The position numbers were made by a program, and so were the translations under genes. From Amaurobius ferox (Eukaryota; Arthropoda; Arachnida; Araneae; Amaurobiidae): a stretch of 64,000 nucleotides of DNA. Where the stretch lies: positions 151,362,678 through 151,426,677 of the forward strand of contig OX578136.1 of the NCBI GenBank assembly GCA_951213105.1. Reading direction: 5' to 3'. Position 1 is the stretch's first letter; every line of letters begins with the position of its first letter. Below, piece after piece: positions 44,095-54,975 of this stretch. Under the pieces are notes generated by a model. It was not told the DNA's origin, searched no databases, and saw only the letters and a program-made list of their open reading frames with translations.

Positions 44095-44275
44095 CAGACC
44101 TCAATGATTCCTGCAGAGTTAAGTTGTTTAGGCGCCATTGTAAAGGATTTAAGTCGCAAAAGGGATCTGAATCACGGATCTTCGAGTTGGCTATATGGTG
44201 CTATTGGGACGAAAAATTTATCCATTAAGATACTGAGACAAAACTGTGATCTCTGATAGTAAATGTTAACCTTAT
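44095..44275 (-). mobile_element. Degraded second copy of the TRIM family (LTR plus PBS side)
   Basis: Carries GTTTAGGCGCCATTGTAAAG (mutated PBS plus LTR start), GGGATCTGAATCACGGATCT (B-box region) and TATTGGGACG, in the same order as 37,440-37,606. Upstream TTTTTCAGACCTC matches the TRIM interior. The other LTR was not found. Confidence 0.6.
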
Positions 44276-44283
44276 AATACTTG

Positions 44284-44522
44284 TTAACCCTTTGCTGTTT
44301 ATGTCCATCTATAGACATTGGTGTAAAGACGTGTTCTAAAAGTCATGTCCGTCTATAGAGGATTTTCAATTTCTCCAGTTTCTATACCCGCTTATATATG
44401 AATGAGATAGATTGGGATTATACGTTATTGGCTGTACATAGCGGACAATTAATTTCGATGCTAAAGTTATATTTAGCAATCGGATCAAGTATTTATTATA
44501 AACTCAGACAGCAAAGGGTTAA
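44284..44522. mobile_element. 239-bp TTAA MITE (piggyBac-like)
   Basis: Begins TTAACCCTTTGCTGT and ends with the exact reverse complement ACAGCAAAGGGTTAA. TTAA is the piggyBac target duplication and CCCTTTG-type ends are common in that superfamily. No transposase. Confidence 0.75.
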
Positions 44523-44804
44523 TAAAATCCACAAACAAAAAATGTTATCGATTAAAAGGAAAACTAAATTATCTTATTCAAAAGTGTCTGCAAATCATTT
44601 TCAAAGAATGCATACTACATATCAAGCAGTATGTGCATTGCATTTCAGTCCTTATTGTAATTTTTTTATGATGTACAGAATAGGGTAACGCTGAATATGC
44701 CAATTACATCGTTCATTCAATATGAGCCTAAGCGGGACAAATAATGACAATTCAGAACGAAATTTCTCCTCTTGACATTTTATTGGTTATACCCGTCTTT
44801 TCAG

Positions 44805-44931
44805 ATCCTCGACATAATACTTGCCGTCTCCATTTCCATCCTGCGCTGTTTTCCTACCCTCGTCATGGAAAATTCATGCACACAATTCCTCCTGGGCGGG
44901 TGGCATCAGTTTCTGAATGAAGTCAAACAAG
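44805..44931 (+). CDS. Possible isolated host exon (127 bp)
   Basis: Acceptor CCCGTCTTTTCAG ends at 44,804; donor CAAG-GTAATG follows 44,931. The open frame between begins ILDIILAVSISILRCFPTLV and ends WHQFLNEVKQ, 42 codons plus one base. Third codon positions are clearly richer in C and G than the AT-rich surroundings, which suggests selection on coding. The first half is hydrophobic and could be a membrane or signal segment. I do not recognise the family, and no neighbouring exon is visible. Confidence 0.4.
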
Positions 44932-44934
44932 GTA

Positions 44935-46205
44935 ATGTCAATCTTTGGCTGCAAAATAAGCGCTTAGCATCGCAGCGTGAATTCCGGGGCACCCCGTGGG
45001 CACCCCCCCTATCATCCAAGACAGCTGTATCAGATGCTCAAATAAAAAAGAATATTTGAGGGAGTGGGGGGGGGGGGGTCAAATCGAATATAAAAAGGGG
45101 GCATTGTAGAGGTGAAGCGAGCCGCATCACGACGGGGCGTAAAGCTTACACTAAATCATTGAAGGACCTCTATTATGGATGTGCGGGATCTAAATATTCT
45201 CTGTAGAAGTACAGTGGTACTCCAATGCTGGGAGTCCCTTTCTGTTGTGCGTCTTTTATAGGTCGCGTTGGCCTCTTGCTGTTTCTTAACACCCCTTCTC
45301 ACCTGGGTGGTAGTTTTCCATGCAAAAGCTTCTTTTGTCAGACTGTTTGTCATAAGTCAGATATGTAAAAAGAGGCAAGAAGTTTTCTTTAAAATATAGG
45401 AAGGTGGACTGCGCGGAATTGTTTGGGTGTGTTCCCAATATCTGTGGTTTTGTTCTCTGTTATGTTTAAATTTTGTAAGTTTCGGTTTGCCCCAAAATGC
45501 TCCGGTTTGGACTTGTAGTTCCGAAGTTTTAGCATATCTCTCTCTCAACACTATCATCTCTAGGCAATAGATTTGCCGTTGACTATTACATACGGAAAGT
45601 CAAATTTTATTAAGATACATGTTATTATTTTGATTTAAAATGTATTTTTAATAAATTCTCGAGATTTTAATAAATTCTAGATCTCGAGAAGGAAGGGATA
45701 CATTCTCACATCATTCATGGACCAGATTCGCGCTTATTATGCGCTCGTTAGTATGGGATAGCCGATATCTGCTCTAAAATGACAATAAGTGAACTTGCAA
45801 TGTACCACAATTATGCGCACTTCAATAGAAACCGATAAATTGAATCTTATCACATAGCCATTGAGTCTTGCCACGTGATGATGTTCAGAGTTTGACATTA
45901 CTGGACGCCGCTATAGTTTAAACTCTAGTTATGTAACTGCGTTACTTAGATCCTTAAATGCAAAGTATAAATCGACGTAATGGTGTACTGAAATATTTAC
46001 ATAGTATAAATTTGAATAATCATTAAAAGTAACTATTTTTAACTGAAACTGATTTGTGGATTGCCCATTTATTTCTCAACGACACATTGCATAGCTATAA
46101 TACATATTACATGATTGTAATACAATACACCTGTTATCGTATTACAGTCTTTTACTAAATACGGTATGAGAGCAACTTTTTTGCAATTTAACTTTTATTG
46201 CTAGA
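44935..46205. other. No recognised feature
   Basis: Includes a G run (about 45,067-45,078) and several short frames on both strands without known motifs. If 44,805-44,931 is an exon, this would be intron. Confidence 0.35.
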
Positions 46206-46207
46206 AG

Positions 46208-46228
46208 GTATATATATATATATATAAG
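46208..46228. repeat. Short (TA)n microsatellite
   Basis: About 21 bp of TA repeats, upstream of the Penelope-like inverted repeat. Confidence 0.85.
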
Positions 46229-46229
46229 A

Positions 46230-46783
46230 TGAAAGATTTTAATCGAAAACTATGCATAAACTACTGAATGTACCAAAAACCCCATCTTTAGCATATCTGT
46301 TACAAATGAGTAACTATAGAGTATAGACCAAGACTAAGGATAAAAATAGAAAGTAACATATCACTACAATGGAAAGGGGGATGAGAAGAATATTAGGATA
46401 CAAAAATCACAATTAAAAAGTATATAAATATAAATAAAAATAAAAATCAAACACGGCAAAAATGAGAAAAGGCAATAATAATTAGCTCAAGATAAAAGAT
46501 TAAGATACAGAGAACAATCAATTGAAACTACACAAAAAATGGCGGTTAGTTCAAAATTGCATTCTCATCAGGACAGCCATACAATTCGAATTAAAACCGA
46601 TAGAATAGCCAGTTTCTGACAATGGCGATAGTATGTAACTATAGACACCATTGGAACTGTCTACTGGCTAGTGGAAGGAGAAAAATAATATATATATGTA
46701 AATATAAAAGATAGATTTCTAAAGAAAAATATTGAAATGAATTTTAGTGTACTTGCGCACAGCAGCATAAAACACTAAAAATA
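46230..46783. other. Unassigned flank of the Penelope-like inverted repeat
   Basis: Contains ACAATGGCGATAGT and AAAATGGCGGTTAGT, which recall ACAATGGCGGTAAGG in the arm that follows. It may be another, older PLE end. No coding potential. Confidence 0.35.
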
Positions 46784-47395
46784 TATAAAGGGTTAATATG
46801 TAAAAATAAAAATGGAAATAAAAATGAAGAAGGAAGGCAACGTAAAGTGCTTACACAATGGCGGTAAGGGGTAGTGACCTTACTCCCCAGTTATCAACAT
46901 GCATGTCTTTAATGCCGCGGCATGCACTCCTGGACGCCAGCACTGACTGTAGCCAACCTCCGGAGTGACAATCAAAATTATCACATGACCTTTTATAAAG
47001 GAAAGTGATATTAAAAAGTATTGGTCCAAGCCTCAGAGACAGCTAAGTTCATGCCTATGCTTCCTCTTTATAACATCAAAATAATCATATTCAGCAGTTT
47101 AGATGTTTGTGATGTCATTACTCTCAAAGATGTCAGAAATCAATGTTCATAATGACCTCAAATATTCACACAAACTCAACCCATATTTTTCATTTTTTCC
47201 GTAGTAATTTTTGATGTAATGGATCATAAATTGCATTGGATATCTTTGCTTGAATGCCTGTTGTAAGAATTTTTTGTCACTTTCCAATTTGGTGACGTCA
47301 TTTCTTACAATTCTTTTTGTTCTCGCTAGACCACCAATAAATGCATTCCTAAATATATTCAAGTGTAATTTATTATGGCTGAAATCAAAAATATA
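46784..47395 (-). pseudogene. Penelope-like element, left arm of inverted repeat (3' part)
   Basis: The minus strand encodes MNIFRNAFIGGLARTKRIVR and FLQQAFKQRYPMQFMIHYI, then a 3' UTR with CCTCCGGAGTGACAATC (plus reading). It matches 47,820-48,410 in inverted orientation. It also keeps GATTTCAGCCATAATAAATT joined directly to ACACTTGAATATATTTAGG, so a segment of about 80-95 bp present in the right copy has been deleted here. It is truncated before the RT catalytic motifs. Confidence 0.75.
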
Positions 47396-48393
47396 TAGAA
47401 ATCAACAAATATAGATCTCTGGTTAAGATAGTTAGAGAAAAAAACTACCTATATAACGGTCTGAATTTCTATAAGCAAATTAAAGGCATCCCCATGGGTG
47501 GGGGATGCTCGTCAATTTTAGCAGACATCTATCTTGATCAATTTGAAGAAATGTCCCATATTAGCAATGAAACAATTTACATACGTTACGTTGATGATTT
47601 GTTAATAGGTTATGAAAACGAAAGTTTTCAAATGAATTTTGAATTTTATCACTCAAATTAAATATTGGAAGAAAATCCACCAACCCAGAATAATGTCGTA
47701 AATTTTTTAGATCTCAGTATTGATTTCAGCCATAATAAATTGTCATTCCATATATATGATAAAAGAATAACTTATAATATTCCTACAACAGGAATCATAC
47801 AGTGGACATCTAATTTATACTTGAATATATTTAGGAATGTATTTATTGGTGGTCTAGCGAGAACAAAAAGAATTGTAAGAAGTGACGTCACCAGATTGGA
47901 AAGTGACAAAAAATTCTTACAACATGCATTCAAGCAAAGATATCCAATGCAATTTATGATCCATTACATCCATCAAAAATTACTACGGAAAAAATGAAAA
48001 ATATGGGTTGAGTTTGTGTGAATATTTGAGGTCATTATGAACATTGATTATACGTCTTTGAGAGTAATGGCATCACAAACATCTAAACTGCTGAATATGA
48101 TTATTTTGATGTTATAAAGAGGAAGCATAGACATGGACTTGGCTGTCTCTGAGGCTTGGACCAATACTTTTTAATATCACTTTCCTTTATAAAAGGTCTT
48201 GTGATAATTTTGATTATCACTCCGGAGGTTGGCTACAGTCAGTGCTGGCGTCCAGGAGTGCATGCCGCGGCATTAAAGACATGCATGTTGATAACTGGGG
48301 AGTAAGGTCACTACCCTTTACCGCCATTGTGTAAGCACTTTACGTTGCCTTCCTTCTTCATTTTTATTTCCATTTTTATTTTACATATTAACC

Positions 48394-48410
<17 letters not shown>
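47396..48410 (+). pseudogene. Penelope-like reverse transcriptase, right copy (5'-truncated)
   Basis: Plus strand: GIPMGGGCSSILADIYLDQF (motif B), then TIYIRYVDDLLIGY (motif C, YVDD), then after an in-frame stop at about 47,658 VNFLDLSIDFSHNKLSFHIY and YLNIFRNVFIGGLARTKRIV. The 3' UTR runs to about 48,410 and ends in a TA microsatellite. It lacks motif A and everything upstream. No GIY-YIG domain was found before the 3' UTR. It differs strongly from the two PLEs at 1.4-5.5 kb, so at least two PLE families occur here. Confidence 0.78.

Positions 48411-48425
<15 letters not shown>
48400..48425. repeat. Short (TA)n at the 3' end of the Penelope-like element
   Basis: About 26 bp of TA repeats terminate the right arm. 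Confidence 0.85.
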
Positions 48426-48429
<4 letters not shown>

Positions 48430-48537
48430 CAAAAATATTTCACATAATTTAATTTACTGCTTCATAACTCCATTTTTGCACATAGAATTATTTTTCCACA
48501 ACCAACAGTTCAAAAGATCTTCCGCTGTTCAATTTTT

Positions 48538-48662
48538 TCTTTCCTTATATACATAATATATAAGGAAAGTATTGTGACGGGGTCGAAAATTCGAATTCGA
48601 GTTTTCGACGGGAGAGCACGTTTCAAGCATCCCTGATCACGAATCAAACATTTTTGAAGTGA

Positions 48663-48710
<48 letters not shown>

Positions 48711-49470
48711 AGTGAGCCTGTGGAGACGATAACTGACGAACGAATGGACCGATTCGAACCAAATTTAGTACAAAAATCACAATCCATAAACACTGGAAGC
48801 CTGTTGTTTTTATACGTAATCGAATGTTCAGAACCCCCCTAAATTTTCGAATGAAATTTTGAAAAAATCGTCAAAAAATCAAAACCGCTAATAAAATTAC
48901 GCAAATAGACATTTCTTATGTAATTTTTCATTAGAAAGCGATTGGCATAAATTTTAAAACGCTAACATGAACCGTTCTCGAGATATTGTACATTTTTCAA
49001 AAAAATTATGAAAAAGTCACATAAAAAAAAAATTCCTATTGAGAAACATGTTCCCTTTTCATATGTAATGCCATGTGATAAATTGAGTGACATCATTCTC
49101 GTGGATCTAGCTCGTTCCATTCATGAAAAAATATTCTTTGAATAATACTTTTGTATTTGAACGCCAATAGTCATTTATCTGCTGTAAGAATAAATTTTTT
49201 CTTAGTGCATAACGCTTGGCGAGATTTTGGCGACGAATTTGGCGGAATGTCGCCAACTTGGCGACTTTTTTGAAATGTTGCCAAATTAATGAAAATCTCG
49301 CCAAATGGATAAAAATGATGCTAAATCAATGAAAATGACGACTAATTGTCGAAAATTCAATATCTTGGAAAGAATATTAGTATCTACTATAAGAAAAACC
49401 TATTTTTTTACTGTAAAAGTAGTAAATTCATTACATTATATAAGGAAAGTCATGTGTTGCCCACATCAGA
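48538..49470 (-). mobile_element. Family A copy A7
   Basis: Full-length minus-strand copy. Hairpin at 48,538-48,571, GT microsatellite about 48,667-48,710, TCTGATG 5' end at 49,470. Confidence 0.85.
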
Positions 49471-49474
49471 TTTT

Positions 49475-50244
49475 TTTTTAAAACATCTTGTATATGTAGT
49501 GAAAATAACAATCAAACAAACAAATGTGTTGGTTAAATTAATATTTCATGATATAGTATAGTTTAAATTTCTTGTAGTCCTTTTCCCTCACCGCGAAAAG
49601 TGTCCAGGTTTTAATGATAAATTAATTTTATGGCCATCTTGTGTGCAGAAGCTATACGCAATTAGAAACTTATTGTTTCAATTCATTTAATTATGCCTAG
49701 AAGCTCGATTCAGTCCAATCTGCATATGAGTGCCATTATTAATTTACTTTCAGTCCGAGCTTAGTATTTTGACGTGTATATCATCAATGGTCATGGCATC
49801 TTATATAGTAGGATTTTATAATATACAAAATAATTTCAATTTTTTAATATTTTTAACTTCTTTTCCTTCGAAAAACTGAAAAGTTTGTCCAAGCTCTTGC
49901 TTACTTTCACTCAAAGTATAAAATATAGATAAAAACGGTAAGCCACCAAAATGTTTTGTTGAAAATTTAGTTTCTTAATCAATAATTTGTTTATTCAAAG
50001 CTTTTATAGTTTTTGAGCAATCGTCTTGTTTGAAAATTTTCCGCTTTTAAAGTTTGTAATGTTCATATCTTGAAAACTAAAAGTACTAGCTATTAACGGT
50101 AGGTTTGTAATTTGTAGCACTTTAAAAATCTTACAAGGATATATAATTGAATTTCAAATCCGGTTTTTAGTTTTTGAAGTACAGTGGTTGTAATTTCGAT
50201 ATTTTAATATATTTAACCATTGAAAAAATGGTTCTAATTTCCAT
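49475..50244. other. No recognised feature
   Basis: AT-rich spacer between two family A copies. Confidence 0.4.
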
Positions 50245-50245
50245 A

Positions 50246-51246
50246 TTACTATCCTTATATACAATAATGTATAAGGAAAGTATTGTGACGGAGTCGAAAA
50301 TTCGAATTCGAGTTTTCGACGGGAGAGCATGTTTCAAGCATCCCTGATCACGAATCGATTATTTTTGAAGTGATGTCTGTGTGTGTGTGTGAGTGTGTGT
50401 GTAAAAGACCCAGACCGTCCGACTCGTCCTGAGGATTTGAGTATCTATTTGGACGGCCGGTGTGTGTGTGTGTGTGTGTCAGTGAGCCTGTGGAGACGAT
50501 AGCTGACGAAGGAATGGACCGATTGGAACAAAATTTGGTACAAAAATTACAATCCGTAACCACTGGAAGCTTATTGTTTTTATACGCAATCGAATGCTCA
50601 GAACCCCCTAAATTTTCGAGTGAAATTTTGAAAAAATCGTCAAAAAATCAAAACCTCTAATAAAGTTACGCAAATAGATATTTCTTATGTAATTTTTCAT
50701 CAGAAAACGATTGCCATAAATTTCAGAACGCTAACATGAACCGTTCTCGAGATAATGCATATTTTTAAAAGAATTATCAAAAAGTCATATAAAATAAAAA
50801 AAAATATTTCCTATTGAGAAACATGTTCACTTTTCATATGTAATACCATGCGATAAATTGGGGACATCATTCTCGTGGATCTAGCTCGTTCCATTCATGA
50901 AAAAAGATACTTTGAGTAATACTTTTGCATTTGAACGCCAATAGTCATTTATCTGCTGTAAGAATAACTTATTTCTCCATCCATAATGCTTGGCGTGATT
51001 TTGGCGGCGAATTTGGTGGAATATCGCCAACTTGGCGACTTTTTTAAATGTTGCTAAATTAAAGAAAAATTCGCCAAATGGATAAAAATGACGCTAAATC
51101 AATGAAAATGACGACTCATTGATGAAAATTTAATATCTTGGAAAGAATATAAATATCTACTATAAAAATAATCTATTTTTTTTTTACTGTAAAAGTAGTA
51201 AATTCATTGAATTACATAAGGAAAGTCATGTGCTGCCCACATCAGA
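50246..51246 (-). mobile_element. Family A copy A8, interrupted by a hairpin module
   Basis: Full-length minus-strand copy. Hairpin 50,246-50,281, 5' end 51,246. The GT microsatellite is split by a solo hairpin module at 50,404-50,460. Confidence 0.85.
50404..50460 (-). mobile_element. Solo hairpin module inserted in a GT microsatellite
   Basis: AAAGACCCAGACCGTCCGAC ... TTTGGACGGCCGG, exactly between two GTGTGTGT tracts of family A copy A8. Other family A copies have an uninterrupted microsatellite here, so this is a clean single insertion of the module without 5S or body. Confidence 0.75.
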
Positions 51247-51249
51247 TTT

Positions 51250-51928
51250 TTTCTTATTGCTATGAAGAGTAAGCGAGCATTTGTTTACGAGCCCTACAAG
51301 AATTATATTTGAAACTATTGGAATTTTATTTTACAAACCGTTATTCGCGCAAAACCTTTTCGGCTCCATGGGATTAGAGCCACTGACGAATATTTTTATT
51401 CCATGATTTGCTTTTTTGAAAACCGTTTGATACAGATATTTAATTGGCGAATATTTCCCTCTTCAGATTATATACATATATAATGAAAGCAGAAAATTTT
51501 GCATATTGAGACGCTAAAGGGGTAAAGTTAGTAACTTCTTCCTGTTATACCGATGAACGCTAGCTGACTATAAGAACCAGCCTAGCTAGAGGGTGATCTT
51601 TAAACTAATATCGAGCTTCTACTGCAGATAATAGCACTCATCACAAATTTAGCGCTTTTTATTCACTTAATATCTTCAATGATGACAAGAAACCTTACTA
51701 TGTGCCACAATTTTGTGCATGCCGACATGTGACGTGCTTAGTTAAATATAATTTTGTTGCTGATTGGATTTAGCGGTCGTCAGGACTTGGTGAGCATATT
51801 CGTAGGTTCCGAAATGCTTTATTTAACTGGATTCTATTGTTTTTTTTCATTGTCGAATTTGTAGCCACCTATACAGTAGAACTGCTTTTCAATATAATGC
51901 ACGAATAAGCGAACAACACTGTATAGAT
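51250..51928. other. No recognised feature
   Basis: AT-rich; nothing supported. Confidence 0.4.
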
Positions 51929-51929
51929 T

Positions 51930-52292
51930 GTAGTTCTGGAATGTCATTATTGTCACTTGAAAAATTTCAGAACTCCATGAAAAATTCTAACGGAGCTGAT
52001 ATGGAGTATATATACAGTTTATATTTCTAAAATCTTGTGTACATTGAGATTTTCGTGAACGAAATATTTCCTGTAATCACACTTTGTGAAGAAACAAACG
52101 GGTACACTGCGCAACCTGGTAGTTCTGAAATGTCACTATTGCCACTCGGAAAATTTCAGGAACCTAAAATTCTAATGGAGCTGATTTGGAGTACATAGAG
52201 TTTGTGTTCCTAAAATCTTGCCTACCTTGAGATTTTCGAGAACGAAATATTTTATTCAGTCACACTCTGAAAAGAAACAAACGGGTTTTTGC
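51930..52292. repeat. Diverged tandem duplication, unit about 190 bp
   Basis: GTAGTTCTGGAATGTCATTATT at 51,930 and GTAGTTCTGAAATGTCACTATT at 52,119 start two units. Both continue with GAAAAATTTCAG/GGAAAATTTCAG, GGAGCTGAT, TTGAGATTTTCG and GAAACAAACGGG. Confidence 0.8.
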
Positions 52293-52294
52293 TG

Positions 52295-54158
52295 GACGGA
52301 GGTTGGCGTTGTCTCATTTTTCAGGTTGTGTTTTCTTTGTATTTCCATATACAATCTCGTTCTGGTATCTATAGGAAAGGGGAAAATTTCATTGCCTAGT
52401 GTGGATCCTTAGAAGGATGGAATTATTTCATCCTCCTAGGTGTAATAAAGACATGGACTCACAACAAATTCAGGAAAAGCAGAATTTTGGCGCATGACTA
52501 GTACTTACTAAAAAATATATTTTCCCTAAATTTCCCTAAAATTCCACGCTTGCTTTCCACCCCATTCCTCTTTGAAGTATCAAATTGAAGCTAGGGATTC
52601 ATTATATTTCTCCTGAATAATTTTATTTCTCCCTCGTACAATGATGCAGTTGGTTTTAAATTACTTCAAATATAATGAAAAAAAAATTTAATGCATTTTG
52701 TACATGTATTTTGTTTGTTTCTTGTAAATTTCATAAATATACCTATTTTGTAATGGATTTATCTAACTTCTTGTGTTTTAATAATGACTTTTAAAACCTA
52801 AAAAAATTTCATCTAAATTTATATTACATTAAAGTAAATTTTACGAGTTTTAAATTGATATATAATAATTCTTCATTGTACTTAAAATTGAGCATCAGGT
52901 GACGTAATTGTTGGACACCGTCTTGAGCGTCGCATTGTTGAGGAAGGATTTCGTATGTACTATAAATTTGATATTGTACTTCTCCTTGTAAGTTATGGTT
53001 TACGAGAAAAAGGTCCATTTGTCGATAATTTAACTTCTGAGGTAACGTGGAATCTAGCAATTATACAGGCAACTATAAATTTTTAGTTTTTAGTGGATTA
53101 AAGTAGTCGCTACGTTTCAAATATGAGAAGTATTTTCATTATGCTCTACGTGTTGCCAATTCCAAGAAATAAGTTTTTTTCTATCAGCCCCAAAATGTGT
53201 CCAAACTAATTTTCTCTATTTTAATATTCTTGCTTGAGTAATAATACAAAATTTGCAAAATAAGTTGCAACTATCGTAAGCCGATGTGGTTATTCGTTAA
53301 AATCAGCTTGGAAAGCTATGCTTAAGAAGGTCCTAAACTCAATTTTGAAAATTTCCGACGACTGGCCACTTTTCTTGTAAACCATCACATGTAATTAATC
53401 TTCTCTTGTTTCTGTAATTTGTAAGAAACTCAGATTTCTGAAAAACCAAGCTGAGGTTTGAACGATACTATTATATATATTGTGATTTTTCGTTTATTTC
53501 CATAGCTATGAATATTTGTCATATGAATTTAATAGACATTTTAGATTATTTAGATTTTTCAAATAATTACATTGTAACAAGCTGTAATTTAAAAATCTTT
53601 TCGATTACTTAAAACTATCTACCATAGCATATTCTACTTTAAAGTCATTATTTTTAGTGTACAATATCAGCACATAGAGGTGCAAAGAAAACCTGATCGG
53701 CAACAACTACATGAATGAGCACAAGCAGCTTTATAATTGCAAGAAATAATTAATGAAAATTCTTTTGGTGATACCGGACAGATTGTTGGAATTTATTTTA
53801 AATTGCCATCTTCATTTGTCCATACCCATTCAGTAGATAACAGTTTTATTTCCTAAGTAAATTTGAATTTGGTAATATATTTGAATTTGGTAATATATAA
53901 TATAAGAGATGTTGTTCAACAGCATTTTTTGTGGGTGGAAGTCTAAACAAATTGAAGGTTGATTTTAGTGAAAGTTTGGTAATCAGTTTCTGAAAGAGGA
54001 AGTAGCGTGCTTCACTTATATTTTCACATTGGTTTAATCTATACAGATTGAGAATGAAACCGTTCTTTTAATAGCATTATCCTGTAGGAAGACTTTTACC
54101 TACGTTCTAGCATTTTGTGAAGACTGAACGAGATTTACTGCTTTAATTTTCCCAACAC
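52295..54158. other. About 1.9 kb with no recognised feature
   Basis: AT-rich. The minus frame at 52,824-53,060 has no motif I know, and a small direct repeat GAATTTGGTAATATAT occurs at about 53,863-53,900. Confidence 0.35.
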
Positions 54159-54173
54159 CATACAGAGGGATGG

Positions 54174-54276
54174 TTGTTGTTGAGACCCAGACCGTCCGAC
54201 CTACCAGAAAGGTGTAAGGTAACTGTTTGGACGGCCGGGAAGTGCCACCCAATTTAGACTGGAACCCAGTGGGGGA
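54174..54276 (-). mobile_element. 5'-truncated 5S-SINE copy with target duplication
   Basis: Minus strand: the last 40-odd bp of the SINE body (ACTGGGTTCCAGTCTAAATT), the hairpin module (CCGTCC/GGACGG stem) and a CAA tail. It is flanked by ATACAGAGGGATGG (54,160-54,173) and ATACAGAGAGATGG (54,277-54,290), 13 of 14 identical. This independently defines the 3' end of the SINE and shows LINE-type target duplication. Confidence 0.85.
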
Positions 54277-54290
54277 ATACAGAGAGATGG

Positions 54291-54974
54291 TGTCACATCT
54301 AGTAACACCATGAGTGAATAAAAACAGCTTGCAAATGTTTCTGTAGGTGCACACAAGTTTGTCAATACTGTACATGATAGATAATTTGGCAGAATTAGGG
54401 GATGGTTTAAAGAAATATAGAGATGAAACTCTTTCTAGCGCTAATGTCAAAAGCAAAATCAACAAATCAGTATATCCGGGCCAACAGCAACGTTGTAATG
54501 CGATTTAATTTTGTTTAATGCTAAGCTGCAATATCGGAATCGGTATTTGACTCAACTATCAAAACGTCAATGTTTTTCTTCAACAAGTGTTGTGATAATA
54601 ATGTTACTATGCTCTTGTTTTTTAAATTTGTGAGAAACAGTGCAATGCATTCTGTGTTTTCAGAATCAGCTGCAGTTATCTTGGCTGTGCTCTTCTTAAC
54701 TGTTCTCGTTTTGCCACGATAACCATCAAAAACTACATTGGTGTTTAAACCATACCTTTCAGATATATTTGAAGTGTATTCGTCAATAATGCATTTATAT
54801 GTACAATCTCTGGGCCATAAGACATACCCTTCTTAAAGAAGCGCTGTATGACTGTCACAGGTACATATAATTATATTATATATCTGAATTTATTCAAATT
54901 TTATTTGATAGATTGCGTCACGACCATGTCTTTCCTGTGCAGTTTTATTTTACTGGAATTCAGTCCTTTCATTT
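54291..54974. other. No recognised feature
   Basis: AT-rich; nothing supported. Confidence 0.4.
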
Positions 54975-54975
54975 T

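Noticed and set aside
46560..46600. Hammerhead ribozyme of the type found in Penelope-like elements (CTGATGAG on the minus strand)
   Set aside because: The required GAAA is replaced by GAAC and helix III cannot be closed convincingly; at best a decayed remnant.
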